13,414 nucleotides of DNA from Gemmatimonadota bacterium (GCA_002731735.1 PCCM01000079.1:1-13414); one strand, 5' to 3'; counted from the stretch's first letter, positions 1 to 8,633 are shown. A program made the numbers and translations. Notes: generated by a model from the letters alone, not told the origin.

Positions 1-35
1 TAGTAGCAACTTCCAGCACACACAGGGGATGACCG

Positions 36-2186
36 ATGAGAGGCAGATCGATGTGCGCAATACCGGCTCGCATGAACGTTACCCACTGGGTCGTGACGGT
101 CCTAATATCCATCTCGACGTTGAGTCCGTGGACGCCCGAAATCGCAGCGCAAGAGCCGCTCGATTCGGTCATTCCCTTGGACTCCATCGTGGTCAACGTG
201 CTTCGGAGCGCCGTCGGATTGGACCGCGCGCCCTACGCCGTATCGGTCTCGAGTGGCCAGGCGCTGCAATTGGGCAACACCGGTTTCTCGCTCGACGAAG
301 CCCTTCAGGGAATCCCCGGCCTCCAGATTCAGAACCGATACAACTATACGGTGGGTGAGCGGATCTCCATCCGTGGTTTCGGGGCCCGATCCCAGTTCGG
401 CGCGCGCGGAATCAAAATTCTCGTGGACGGCATTCCGGCCACGATGGCGGATGGCCAGTCGACCTTGGACCACCTTGACATCGGGTCACTTGGACGCGCC
501 GAAGTCTTGCGCGGACCAGCCGCGGCTATTTACGGCAATGGCGGTGGTGGGGTGCTGAGCCTCGAGACCGCGGCGGCGCCCGACGTCCCCGTCCGCCAGG
601 AGGCCAAAGCCGTCTTAGGAGAAAATGGGCTCATGCGATTTCAGAGCACGACGTCCGGTACGCAAGGCGGGACCTCGTACCTCGTGAACATCTCACATCT
701 GACGTACGACGGATTCCGGACCGTCGCCGACAGCAGTTTGTTCGTCGAAGAGCGCGCCGACAGCAGCTTGTACGGACTAGCCACGCGCCTGAACGTGAAC
801 GGCCAGGTAGCTTTGGAAGCCGGTGCGGGACAGCTCCGCATTACGGCCAACTTCTTCGACCTAGCCGGAGAGAGTGCCGGTGGCCTCAACCGGACCGACA
901 TGTACGTCAATGAGTCGCTCAACGCGCGCGGCGGCGGATTTGGCAACGTCGCGAAAAACGCGCGGAAGGATCTGCATCAGGGGCAACTTGGAGCAACTTG
1001 GTCGGGACCTGTCGGAGGTCTCAACGCAGAATTTACCGGGTGGGGGCTCTTCCGGAGGATGGACAATCCTATCCCGCCGCGGATCATCGACCTCAAGCGA
1101 AACGCGTTCGGCGTCCGGGCGATGGTCTCCACCGAGAGCAGTGGCGATCCGGGAGAGGTCGCACTCCGAGCCGGATTTGACCTCGATTTCCAGCGCGACG
1201 ATCGGGTGGAACACAGCAACGTCGCGGGTAGCAGAGGTACCCTGACCAAGGACCAGTTCGAGACGGTCGCCGCGACAGGGGTCTTCCTTCAGTCAACCGC
1301 CACGCTCACGGAGCAAGTCTCCCTCATGGGGGGACTGCGCTACGACCGATTCGAATTTGAGGTCGATGATCGGTTACCGGCCAACAACTCCGGTGATCGG
1401 GTTATGGACGAACTGAGCCCCACCGTGGGTCTTGTCGTGGAGGCAAGCCCCACGCTGTCCATCTTCGGCAACTTCGCCACGTCACTGGCCACTCCCACGA
1501 CCACGGAGTTGGCCAATACTCCAGAGGGCGGAACCGGCTTCAACCCTGATCTGAATCCGCAGACCGGAAACACCGGGGAAGTCGGATTTCGCGGTCAGGC
1601 GAACAACCGCTTCGGATTTGAAATGAGCGTGTTCCTCACCAATCTCAAGAACGAACTCGTCCCGTTCGAGACCGCCGCGCAGGACGGCCGCGTCTTCCAC
1701 AGGAATTCTGGGAGATCGACGTATAAGGGGCTCGAGGCCTCCGTGCGGGCGGTTCTTCCCCAGGGGGTCTCGGGCCAGCTTTCCTACACGCTCGTGGACG
1801 CTAAATTCGACGAATTCTCGGTAGAAGGTGACGTCTTCGACGGCAACTTCATCCCCGGGTTGGCGAGGAACCGTCTCGAAGGCCTGCTGCGTGTGACCCA
1901 AGGTCCATGGTACGGTGAGGTTCGCGGTGACTACGTGGGCAGGATCGAAACCCGTGACGACAATGCCGCGGAGACGTTCGCAAAGCCCTACACGCTTTGG
2001 GACGTCCGGACCGGGCTCTCCGGCCAGCGAGTCGGAAACCTCGTGGTGGAGCCCTTCGTGAGCCTTACAAACATCCTCGATGAGGTGTACTCAGCTGCGG
2101 TGGCGGTGAACGCCTATGGAGGCCGGTTCTTCGAGCCGGGCCCGAGGCGTGCGTTTTCCGTGGGGCCGAGCGCCACTCTCCAATAA
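36..2186 (+). CDS. TonB-dependent outer-membrane receptor (FecA-like)
   Basis: A 716-residue outer-membrane transporter of the TonB-dependent family, expected to take up iron chelates or other large nutrients using energy from TonB-ExbBD. A hydrophobic signal segment lies near residues 15-38, with a likely cut after IAA. A TonB-box-like DSIVVNV sits at 49-55. The plug domain spans about 62-180 with the typical run SIRGFGARSQFGARGIKI, then VDGIP and RAEVLRGPAAAIYGNG. The rest is a 22-strand-type barrel with alternating polar/aromatic strands, ending near NAYGGRFFEPGPRR. The ATG at 36 is chosen because AGGGG at 24-28 sits 7 bases before it; ATGs at 51 and 72 are alternatives. The C-terminus extends to PSATLQ instead of ending in Phe or Trp. 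The substrate cannot be told: no regulator or siderophore gene adjoins. It converges on the next gene. Family assignment is secure; FecA-like is a resemblance only. Confidence 0.93.
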   Translation: MRGRSMCAIPARMNVTHWVVTVLISISTLSPWTPEIAAQEPLDSVIPLDSIVVNVLRSAVGLDRAPYAVSVSSGQALQLGNTGFSLDEALQGIPGLQIQNRYNYTVGERISIRGFGARSQFGARGIKILVDGIPATMADGQSTLDHLDIGSLGRAEVLRGPAAAIYGNGGGGVLSLETAAAPDVPVRQEAKAVLGENGLMRFQSTTSGTQGGTSYLVNISHLTYDGFRTVADSSLFVEERADSSLYGLATRLNVNGQVALEAGAGQLRITANFFDLAGESAGGLNRTDMYVNESLNARGGGFGNVAKNARKDLHQGQLGATWSGPVGGLNAEFTGWGLFRRMDNPIPPRIIDLKRNAFGVRAMVSTESSGDPGEVALRAGFDLDFQRDDRVEHSNVAGSRGTLTKDQFETVAATGVFLQSTATLTEQVSLMGGLRYDRFEFEVDDRLPANNSGDRVMDELSPTVGLVVEASPTLSIFGNFATSLATPTTTELANTPEGGTGFNPDLNPQTGNTGEVGFRGQANNRFGFEMSVFLTNLKNELVPFETAAQDGRVFHRNSGRSTYKGLEASVRAVLPQGVSGQLSYTLVDAKFDEFSVEGDVFDGNFIPGLARNRLEGLLRVTQGPWYGEVRGDYVGRIETRDDNAAETFAKPYTLWDVRTGLSGQRVGNLVVEPFVSLTNILDEVYSAAVAVNAYGGRFFEPGPRRAFSVGPSATLQ

Positions 2187-2265
2187 GGCTAAGGCTCGTC
2201 TAGAGCGACCGGCACGGCTCTGTTGCTGGTACGACACAGTCGAATGGCGGTAACGGTTGAAAGAG

Positions 2266-3243
2266 TCAGGGAGCGGCCCGGCAAAACGCCGGGTCGCTCA
2301 CCACCGCCAGTGCGTTCCGCACGGCCCGCTCGCCGTCATCGTCGGACGGACGGCTCATCGTTCGTCCACGAACGACCATCACGGACGAGCCGCCCCCGTC
2401 GAGGTTGAGCGCCTCGGCCGCACCGGTGGCGGATAACACGGACGTAATCTCCGCCAGGGTCATCCCCGACGAGTAGGACCCCTGGCGCCCGTCAACGACC
2501 ACGACCCAGAGGCGTCGGGCTTCCGGATCGTAGGCTACGGCCGTTCGGGGATGCCGTAACGATGCGAAACTCTGGTCCGCGCCCGGACCGTCGGTCACGA
2601 GAGGGTCCCCCGAATCCAGAAGTTCCGGAAACCCGCCGATCACTTGGGTCCGACCCGGCCCGTTCTGGGACACCCAGATGCCCGCGGACAACCCGGTCCC
2701 TTCTCGCACAACCGTCCCGATCCAGGGGGCGCGTCCCGGTGTCCACCCCAGTGCCGGCCGCTCCCGAGATGACAGAATCTTCCCCTCAGCCACCTCGGGA
2801 CCCAACGGATGCCCCTCCGGTGTAAAGAAGTCGCCGTTGACCGCAGCGAGCACCCCGCTACCCGCTTCCCCGACGAGTTCCGTCACGGTGGAAAGTCCTG
2901 CCCCATGCTGTCCGGCCTCACCCGCGGGCAGCACTCTCAGGCCCAGGTCGCATCGCTCCAGTTCCAGGCGGAGAACGTGAACTGCCCAGGGCCCTTTCTC
3001 CGACCAAGCGAAGTGGTACGAGACCCCCGGATGAAGGACGCGGGCGCTGATCGAGTCGGTTTCCAGATAGGCCAGTAAATCCTCGGGTAGTGGCTCAGGG
3101 AAGAGACGGGCTGGACGATCGGGAGGTGTGCAAGCGAGTAGCAAGGTCATCCAAGTACCCACGGCAGAGGCACAGCCTGCCCTCCACCAACGCGCAAGAT
3201 CCCTCTTGCCCGTGTGCCTCACTTGGTTTTCAAAGGACCCCAT
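2266..3243 (-). CDS. Phosphodiester glycosidase (NAGPA-domain) family lipoprotein
   Basis: A 325-residue protein with the phosphodiester glycosidase/NAGPA fold, a family that includes the mammalian uncovering enzyme and bacterial sporulation and exopolysaccharide-linked members. Visible family motifs, numbered from the chosen start, are AAVNGDFF (133-140), HPRTAVAYD (231-239), VVVDGRQ with YSSGMTLAE (248-264), ALNLDGGGSSVMVVRG (278-293) and a final GERAVRNALAVV (304-315). The N-terminus has basic residues, a hydrophobic stretch and the lipobox LLAC (Cys38), so the protein is probably lipid-anchored in the envelope. The start at 3243 has GAGG 7 bases upstream; an in-frame ATG at 3303 would add 20 residues before the signal and has no good ribosome site. 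It is transcribed alone, divergent from the barrel gene. The natural substrate is unknown; sugar-phosphodiester cleavage is inferred from the family. Confidence 0.85.
   Translation of the reverse strand: MGSFENQVRHTGKRDLARWWRAGCASAVGTWMTLLLACTPPDRPARLFPEPLPEDLLAYLETDSISARVLHPGVSYHFAWSEKGPWAVHVLRLELERCDLGLRVLPAGEAGQHGAGLSTVTELVGEAGSGVLAAVNGDFFTPEGHPLGPEVAEGKILSSRERPALGWTPGRAPWIGTVVREGTGLSAGIWVSQNGPGRTQVIGGFPELLDSGDPLVTDGPGADQSFASLRHPRTAVAYDPEARRLWVVVVDGRQGSYSSGMTLAEITSVLSATGAAEALNLDGGGSSVMVVRGRTMSRPSDDDGERAVRNALAVVSDPAFCRAAP
2271..2299. terminator. GC-rich hairpin between convergent genes (possible bidirectional terminator)
   Basis: Two 12-base arms (2271-2282 and 2288-2299) pair with one G-U wobble around the loop AAAAC. 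The hairpin lies 84 bases past the receptor stop and overlaps the last codons of the convergent glycosidase gene, including DPAFCRA. Neither side has a clear T-run, so factor-independent termination is uncertain. It may serve as an mRNA 3' end stabiliser for both transcripts. Confidence 0.4.
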
Positions 3244-3363
3244 TCTCTCGCCTCGTGTGGTACGCACGGAACCGTCCTCGAATCGTCCTACGACGAAGTC
3301 CATACGATAGTGCCCCGTTTCCAGGATAGCCCCAGTCCTCCGATTCTTCTATACTCGGGCGCC

Positions 3364-4002
3364 ATGAAATTCCGACGCGCCGACACTTGTCCCATGGGCC
3401 CCAGCAACTCTGGACGGCACGCGCTGGGAGGGATTCCGACGCAAACCGCGAGGGGAGGTCCGGCGGGATTCACGTGGGAGATCCCGAGGGGATTAGCGCG
3501 TCGTGTGGCCCTGCTTTGCGTCCTATTTTCTGCCCCGGCTGGCCTACTGGCGTCTCCGCTAGCCGCCCAAGACCCGGCCGACGACATGCAACTCCGCATC
3601 GGTGTCACCGCCGGGGGCATCGGGTCCTTCGGTGCCTCGGTCGAGTTCCTGTGGGGGAGTCGGAGCATCGACGTTAACCTAGCGACATTCACTTTCAATG
3701 AGGTGAGCCTGGCCGTCACGGGCAAGCAGTACTTTGGCAGCGCGGACCTGCGGCCCTTCTTGGGTGTGGGTCTTTGGGGGAGCGTCGGGTCGACCGGACA
3801 AGACGGCGACCAAACGGGCAAGGCGTTACTCCTCCGGCTTCCCGTCGGAGGCGACTGGAACTTCACCGGAACCCACCACTTGGGTGCAAGCCTGGCCGTG
3901 AACGTAGGGCTATGGATCGATCGGGCTGATCCTGACGACGATAGGCCCATCAACCAGTCGCCCGTCCCTCTTCCCGGGGCATACTACCGCTTCGAGCCCT
4001 AG
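3364..4002 (+). CDS. Small outer-membrane beta-barrel candidate, function unknown
   Basis: A 212-residue predicted exported protein. A hydrophobic run with RR in front of it (about 46-66) ends at LAAQ, a good signal-peptidase site. The mature part begins DPADDMQLRIGVTAGG and then shows short alternating strands rich in Gly and aromatics (FGASVEFLW, VSLAVTGKQYFG, LRPFLGVGLWGSV, HHLGASLAVNVGLWI), the pattern of a small barrel. I do not recognise a named family. The start is uncertain: ATG 3364 gives an unusually long polar leader of about 46 residues; ATG 3394 and GTG 3505 (just after RR, with GAGGGG upstream at 3486-3491) are alternatives, and GTG 3505 would give a normal-length signal peptide. 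It is divergent from the glycosidase gene and ends convergent with the minus-strand cluster. Confidence 0.65.
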   Translation: MKFRRADTCPMGPSNSGRHALGGIPTQTARGGPAGFTWEIPRGLARRVALLCVLFSAPAGLLASPLAAQDPADDMQLRIGVTAGGIGSFGASVEFLWGSRSIDVNLATFTFNEVSLAVTGKQYFGSADLRPFLGVGLWGSVGSTGQDGDQTGKALLLRLPVGGDWNFTGTHHLGASLAVNVGLWIDRADPDDDRPINQSPVPLPGAYYRFEP

Positions 4003-4067
4003 AAGCCGTTGAAGAAGTACAGCGAGTCGCGCACGTGGCGCTCGTACGCGTTCAGACAAGGAGGGGG
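3999..4067 (-). other. In-frame coding-like tail beyond the stop of the small membrane-protein gene
   Basis: Directly after the TAG at 4068-4070, and in the same frame, 22 sense codons run to a second TAG at 3999-4001. They encode PPPC followed by LNAYERHVRDSLYFFNGF. Codon third positions are nearly all G or C (GAG CGC CAC GTG CGC GAC), as in real genes here. No start codon with a ribosome site precedes it. It could be a decayed C-terminus, a stop-codon extension, or chance. Confidence 0.3.
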
Positions 4068-4331
4068 CTAATAGAGCTCCTCGGGCTCGTCCCAGGTCTC
4101 ACTCCAGAACTCGTCCTCTTCCCTGCCGATCTGCTCCAGATCGAGGGGTTCCGGATCGTCCGTGAGAAGAGAACCCTTCTCCTCGATCCGACGGATGTCA
4201 TCCTGGTCGATTCGGGGCGGCGGGACTTCGATGGACTTTCTGATCTTCCGCCGCATGGAAATCCAAGCATACGCCACCAACGCACCGAGAAAGAACCAGA
4301 GCACCGACCAAAAGAAGCCGGGGATCGTCAT
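4068..4331 (-). CDS. Small single-pass membrane protein, unknown function
   Basis: An 87-residue protein. One transmembrane helix (about residues 5-25, IPGFFWSVLWFFLGALVAYAW minus its first residue) is followed by a basic patch SMRRKIRK and a polar tail ending in an acidic stretch (EEDEFWSETWDEPEELY). The positive-inside rule puts the tail in the cytoplasm. The ATG at 4331 lies 13 bases after the threonine synthase stop on the same strand, so it is very likely the third gene of that transcript. No known domain is recognised; by position and shape it may be a small membrane tether or assembly factor, but nothing in the sequence ties it to threonine synthesis. Longer upstream reading would overlap threonine synthase and has no support. 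Confidence 0.6.
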   Translation of the reverse strand: MTIPGFFWSVLWFFLGALVAYAWISMRRKIRKSIEVPPPRIDQDDIRRIEEKGSLLTDDPEPLDLEQIGREEDEFWSETWDEPEELY

Positions 4332-4344
4332 GACGGCACAAGAG

Positions 4345-5535
4345 TCATGAGACCGGGGACATCCCCACGTACTTGAGGCCGCTGCCCGTGTTGAAAAGTA
4401 CCACCTCCTCCTCAGGGCCGAGCGCACCCATGGCGATGAGTGCGGGGACTGCTGCCGCAACCGCTCCACCCTCTGGTGCCGCGAAGATCCCGGTGTCCTC
4501 CCCGACCGCCTGAACCCAGTCGGACATGTCCTGATCGGGGATCGCCACCGCCGCCCCACCCGACTCGCGGATCGCCCTCAGAATCAGAAAGTCTCCGACG
4601 GCCCTCGGCACCCGCAGCCCGGCCGCGTAAGTAGCCGCATCCGCCCACGGCTCGGCCTCCGTTGCCCCACTCTCCCAAGCTCGCACCATCGGGGCACACC
4701 CGGCCGCCTGGACGCAGAACATTTTCGGCCGCTCCGGCCCGATCCAACCCATGCGCTCCATCTCGTCGAACGCCTTCCACATCCCGATCAGACCCGTCCC
4801 GCCACCCGTAGGGTAGACGATGCCGTCGGGAAGCCGGCCACCGAGTTGTTCGAACACTTCGTAGCCCATCGTTTTCTTGCCCTCCACCCGGTACGGTTCC
4901 TTGAGCGTCGACAGATCGAACCAGCCGTTTTCCTCCACGCCCGCCCGCACCACACGCCCGCAATCGGTGATGAGCCCGTCGAGAAGCTGTAGGTCAGCAC
5001 CCAACGCTCTCATCTCGGCGAGGATGGGGGCGGGTGTGTCCATGGGCACGACCACGTGGACCGGCAGTCCCGCCGCCGCCCCGTACGCGGCCGCCGCACC
5101 GCCGGCGTTACCCGCGGAAGGGAGGGCGATTTCGGTCGCACCCAGCTCCTTCGCGCGGGAAACGGCCAGGCACAGTCCACGGTCCTTGAAGCTCCCGGTG
5201 GGGTTCTGGCCCTCGTCCTTCATCCAGACCCGGCCGACACCCATACGGGCGGCCAAGCGGGGCGCTTCGAGAAGGGGCGTCCACCCCTCGCCCAGGCTGA
5301 TCTGGCACGCTCGATCCCGGACGGGGAGCACGTCCTCGTAACGCCAAAGATCGGCCCTCCGTCCAGCGACGTCAGCGGGCTGGAACCCGGGCCGAATCGC
5401 TCCGAGGTCGTAGCGCGCGAAGTACGGCTTACCGGCGGACGACAGCGTATGAAGTGCTTCGCTCTCCACGATGTCCCCCGTGTAGGTGCACTCGAGGTGG
5501 CTGGCCCCTCGGAGGGGCTTGGTTGAAGAGGTCAT
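4345..5535 (-). CDS. thrC: Threonine synthase (PLP-dependent)
   Basis: A 396-residue fold-type II PLP enzyme that converts O-phospho-homoserine to threonine and phosphate, the last step of threonine biosynthesis, in the cytoplasm. It shows LGEGWTPLLEAPRL (81-94), the PLP-lysine motif NPTGSFKDRG with Lys117, SAGNAGGAAAAYGA, and the phosphate-binding glycine loop PTGGGTGLIGMWKAFDE. The C-terminal NTGSGLKY is typical of threonine synthase rather than other members of the fold. The N-terminus is HLECTYTGDIV followed by SAGKPYFARYDL: it keeps the layout of the usual N-terminal segment but only one of the cysteines that many homologs carry. The ATG at 5535 overlaps the stop of the protease gene by four bases (ATGA), indicating translational coupling; the long open frame upstream of this ATG is just the other frame of that gene. 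Cysteate-type homologs of the same fold are a less likely alternative. Confidence 0.9.
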   Translation of the reverse strand: MTSSTKPLRGASHLECTYTGDIVESEALHTLSSAGKPYFARYDLGAIRPGFQPADVAGRRADLWRYEDVLPVRDRACQISLGEGWTPLLEAPRLAARMGVGRVWMKDEGQNPTGSFKDRGLCLAVSRAKELGATEIALPSAGNAGGAAAAYGAAAGLPVHVVVPMDTPAPILAEMRALGADLQLLDGLITDCGRVVRAGVEENGWFDLSTLKEPYRVEGKKTMGYEVFEQLGGRLPDGIVYPTGGGTGLIGMWKAFDEMERMGWIGPERPKMFCVQAAGCAPMVRAWESGATEAEPWADAATYAAGLRVPRAVGDFLILRAIRESGGAAVAIPDQDMSDWVQAVGEDTGIFAAPEGGAVAAAVPALIAMGALGPEEEVVLFNTGSGLKYVGMSPVS

Positions 5536-6332
5536 CGGAGCAGCCGGAGGCCCCCCGTAACGGCCAGCAACGCCAGAGGCAGCAGTACCCAGGGCGGGGC
5601 ATCTCCGCCGCCCTCGAGCCAGGACCGGAGCGCCGGTACGGAGGTTATCAAGACGATGCTTCCATTGTTTACGAAGTGCATGAGGACTCCAACCCAAATC
5701 GAGCGGGTCGAAAGGACGGCCCAGGCAAGGATAAAGCCCAGCCATGCCGTCGGCAGAAATCGGAACGTCGACTCGAAGGAAATATGAAAGGCTCCGAACA
5801 GCAAACCGTTGACCACCGCAACCCGCACAGTTGACGAACGACCGCGGATCCCCGCTAGGAGCACGCCCCTGAAAACCGCTTCTTCGCAGATCGCCGGCGT
5901 CAGCGCCAAGAGGACGAGCAACCACAGGAACCCCGGCGGGCCCTCGGCGGTGACGAGGTCCTCCAAACCCTCGAGTATGTCCCACGGAACCGGGAGCACG
6001 AATCCCTGCGCCCAGGCCAGGAACCAACCCAACGGCATGGCTCCCGCAATCAATAACAGCCCCCCCGCAACCTCCGTACCTTCGGGACGCCGCAAGGAGA
6101 AAGTCTCACGGACACCGAAGCCGGCCACCCGCACGAAGAGCAAGGCCGGGAGGAACAGGAGCAGCCACTCCGACAGCAGTAGCCCCCCCTGCCCCAACCC
6201 AGCCTGGAGGGGAAAACCCAGATAGAAGAAGAGTAGGGCTACGGCGGCGATGAATCCGATCGCCTGGGCAGCATCAGGTGTAGCGGACGGGGGGACGTTC
6301 CTAGGTTTCGTAAAATTCCGGAACTCGATCAT
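5532..6332 (-). CDS. CPBP family intramembrane metalloprotease
   Basis: A 266-residue multi-pass membrane protein of the CPBP (Abi/CAAX-prenyl-protease-like) family. The catalytic motifs are present: EEAVFR (Glu150, Glu151, Arg155), FGAFH (Phe179 to His183) and HFVN (His219 to Asn222). Hydrophobic segments occur near 24-44, 51-68, 88-108, 135-150, 172-182, 195-228 and 248-264. Such proteins cleave within membranes or act in peptide immunity and sorting; the substrate here is unknown. It is first in the cluster with threonine synthase (4-base overlap), though a functional link is not evident. Start choice: ATG 6332 gives a sensible short polar N-terminus; a GTG at 6407 would add 25 residues containing GCPDCPC and would run through the plus-strand promoter region, so it is less favoured. 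Neither has a strong ribosome site. Confidence 0.8.
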   Translation of the reverse strand: MIEFRNFTKPRNVPPSATPDAAQAIGFIAAVALLFFYLGFPLQAGLGQGGLLLSEWLLLFLPALLFVRVAGFGVRETFSLRRPEGTEVAGGLLLIAGAMPLGWFLAWAQGFVLPVPWDILEGLEDLVTAEGPPGFLWLLVLLALTPAICEEAVFRGVLLAGIRGRSSTVRVAVVNGLLFGAFHISFESTFRFLPTAWLGFILAWAVLSTRSIWVGVLMHFVNNGSIVLITSVPALRSWLEGGGDAPPWVLLPLALLAVTGGLRLLR

Positions 6333-6364
6333 ACAGGGCACCGTATGTGAACATGGGCAATCGG

Positions 6365-6394
6365 GGCAACCCTGTAGCGCACCGGCCCGTCTAA
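6365..6394 (+). promoter_or_regulatory. ECF sigma-type promoter
   Basis: A -35-like GGCAACC (6365-6371) and a -10-like CGTCTAA (6388-6394) are separated by 16 bases. The AAC element with a CGTC -10 at this spacing is the common form for ECF sigma factors. It lies 30 bases upstream of an ATG that opens an ECF sigma remnant, the usual place for an autoregulated ECF promoter. The same pattern occurs before the intact sigma gene (12578-12608). Confidence 0.6.
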
Positions 6395-6423
6395 CGGTAA
6401 ACGACACTTCTACAACCGTGTGA

Positions 6424-6597
6424 ATGAACGAAGCCCAGCTTCTACGAAAAGTGTGCCAGGGGGACGGTCCGGCTGTACGCGCTCTCTACGAGAGGTATTT
6501 CCCCCGGGTATACGCGGTTGTCCGACGCATAGCGGCGGATGACGATTTGGCACAAGACTACGCGCAAGAAAGGCCTGACCTGCGACGAAAGCCCTAG
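6424..6597 (+). pseudogene. Truncated ECF sigma-70 factor (N-terminal remnant, stops within region 2)
   Basis: An ATG at 6424 opens 57 codons ending in TAG at 6595-6597. The first part is MNEAQLLRKVCQGD, then ALYERYFPRVYAVVRRIAAD and DDLAQDYAQE, which is the classic opening of an ECF sigma factor through region 2.1-2.2. The intact sigma factor in this window has the matching HDDAEDAAQE at residues 46-55. After AQE the homology stops: instead of the expected VFV(R/T)AL continuation there is RPDLRRKP and a stop. The other two frames downstream do not continue the family either, so a deletion or replacement near 6572 removed the rest of region 2 and all of region 4. An in-frame TGA just before the ATG fixes the start. 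It keeps an ECF-type promoter. It could also be expressed as a short peptide, but no DNA-binding region remains. Confidence 0.7.
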
Positions 6598-6620
6598 CTA
6601 GCTGACCGAGGATCGATTTA

Positions 6621-7223
6621 ATGACGGTGCTCAAGTTGACTGAGGAGCATGTGCCCAAGGTCACCCGCGTCCTGTGCGAAGCCTTCTACGACTATCCCGT
6701 CATGCGGTACGTCATTGGGGGTGGGCAGGATGACTACGAACGCCGACTCAATACCTTGGTCCACTTTTTCGTCATGGCCCGAGTGCTCCGAAATGAAGAA
6801 TTGCTCGGCACCATGGATGGCAAGGATCTGGCCGCTACCGCGCTCGTCTCCTATCCCGGTCGGGGAAAAGCCCCGCCCGAGCTCATGGCCCTCCGAGACA
6901 AGGTCTGGGATGAGTTGGGCCCCGAATCGCGGTCGCGTTATGAGGCCTTTGGCGCCGCGTGTGCCCCGTTCGAAGTCGAGGTCCCGCACATCCACCTCAA
7001 CATGATCGGTGTGAGCCGAGCGGCCCAGGGAAGTGGCTTCGGCCGCGAGCTCATCGACCATGTCCACCTCATGTCGCGCGAGGACACCTCGTCCCAAGGT
7101 GTAACCCTAACCACCGAAGATCCCGCCAACGTGCCCCTCTATGAGCACTTCGGGTACGAGGTCGTAGGCCACGCAAGATTGTCCCCAAAATTCGAAACGT
7201 GGGGCTTCTTCAGGCCAGATTAG
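6621..7223 (+). CDS. GNAT family N-acetyltransferase
   Basis: A 200-residue single-domain GNAT acetyltransferase, transferring an acetyl group from acetyl-CoA to an amine. Motif A is seen as HLNMIGVSRAAQGSGFG (125-141) with the pyrophosphate-binding Q-G-S-G-F-G loop. Motif B follows as LTTEDPANVPLYEHFGYEVVG (163-183, last residue of the run excluded), with Asn170, Tyr174 and the FGYE turn. The insertion between strands (81-120) and overall length fit the GNAT group often annotated only by fold. The ATG at 6621 has CGAGGA 8 bases before it. It lies 23 bases after the sigma remnant on the same strand and has no obvious promoter of its own, so it may be read from the ECF-type promoter at 6365. 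The substrate cannot be predicted. It converges on the efflux operon. Confidence 0.85.
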   Translation: MTVLKLTEEHVPKVTRVLCEAFYDYPVMRYVIGGGQDDYERRLNTLVHFFVMARVLRNEELLGTMDGKDLAATALVSYPGRGKAPPELMALRDKVWDELGPESRSRYEAFGAACAPFEVEVPHIHLNMIGVSRAAQGSGFGRELIDHVHLMSREDTSSQGVTLTTEDPANVPLYEHFGYEVVGHARLSPKFETWGFFRPD

Positions 7224-7232
7224 CCCTCCTAC

Positions 7233-7400
7233 CTACACGCCCCGCTTGATGTAAAGCGCGGCGACCTTGGCTTCGATCGACGCGCCTGGCAACATCGGAT
7301 CCGTCAAAGGCCGGAAGGATCATGCCGAACAACAACCCGGAGGGTGTGACGCCCACTCGGAGACGGTCCGCCGCGTACCGCGGCTTTGCTGCGCAGCGGT
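7233..7400 (-). pseudogene. Possible frameshifted C-terminal gene remnant
   Basis: In the gap between GNAT and the permease, two minus-strand frames read like parts of one protein end. One frame (about 7321-7400) gives RLRVGVTPSGLLFGM. After a shift at 7320-7322 another frame gives SFRPLTDPMLPGASI followed by EAKVAALYIKRGV and a TAG at 7233-7235. Both parts have protein-like composition and G/C-rich third positions. No family is recognised and no start codon or ribosome site was found, so this may be chance coding in a GC-rich gap. Confidence 0.25.
7370..7384. other. Short GC palindrome downstream of the efflux operon
   Basis: GCCGCG and CGCGGC pair exactly around a TAC loop, 35 bases past the permease stop on the minus strand. 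There is no T-run, so it is at most a weak or factor-dependent end signal for the operon. Confidence 0.3.
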
Positions 7401-7418
7401 GGAGCACCTCAGGCCCGG

Positions 7419-8633
<1,215 letters not shown>

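Noticed and set aside
2196..2202. CGTCTAG resembling the -10 of the ECF motif, after the TonB receptor gene
   Set aside because: No AAC element at the required spacing and no gene downstream on that strand.
3350..3355. TATACT resembling a -10 box just before the barrel gene
   Set aside because: No -35-like sequence at 16-18 bases upstream, and it would start transcription at the ATG itself.
4812..4817. Minus-strand CGTCTA inside threonine synthase
   Set aside because: No AAC element 17 bases upstream; it lies within conserved coding sequence.
5536..6027. Upstream extension of the threonine synthase frame
   Set aside because: It runs through the other frame of the CPBP protease gene and has no threonine synthase similarity; the ATGA overlap at 5532-5535 fixes the start.
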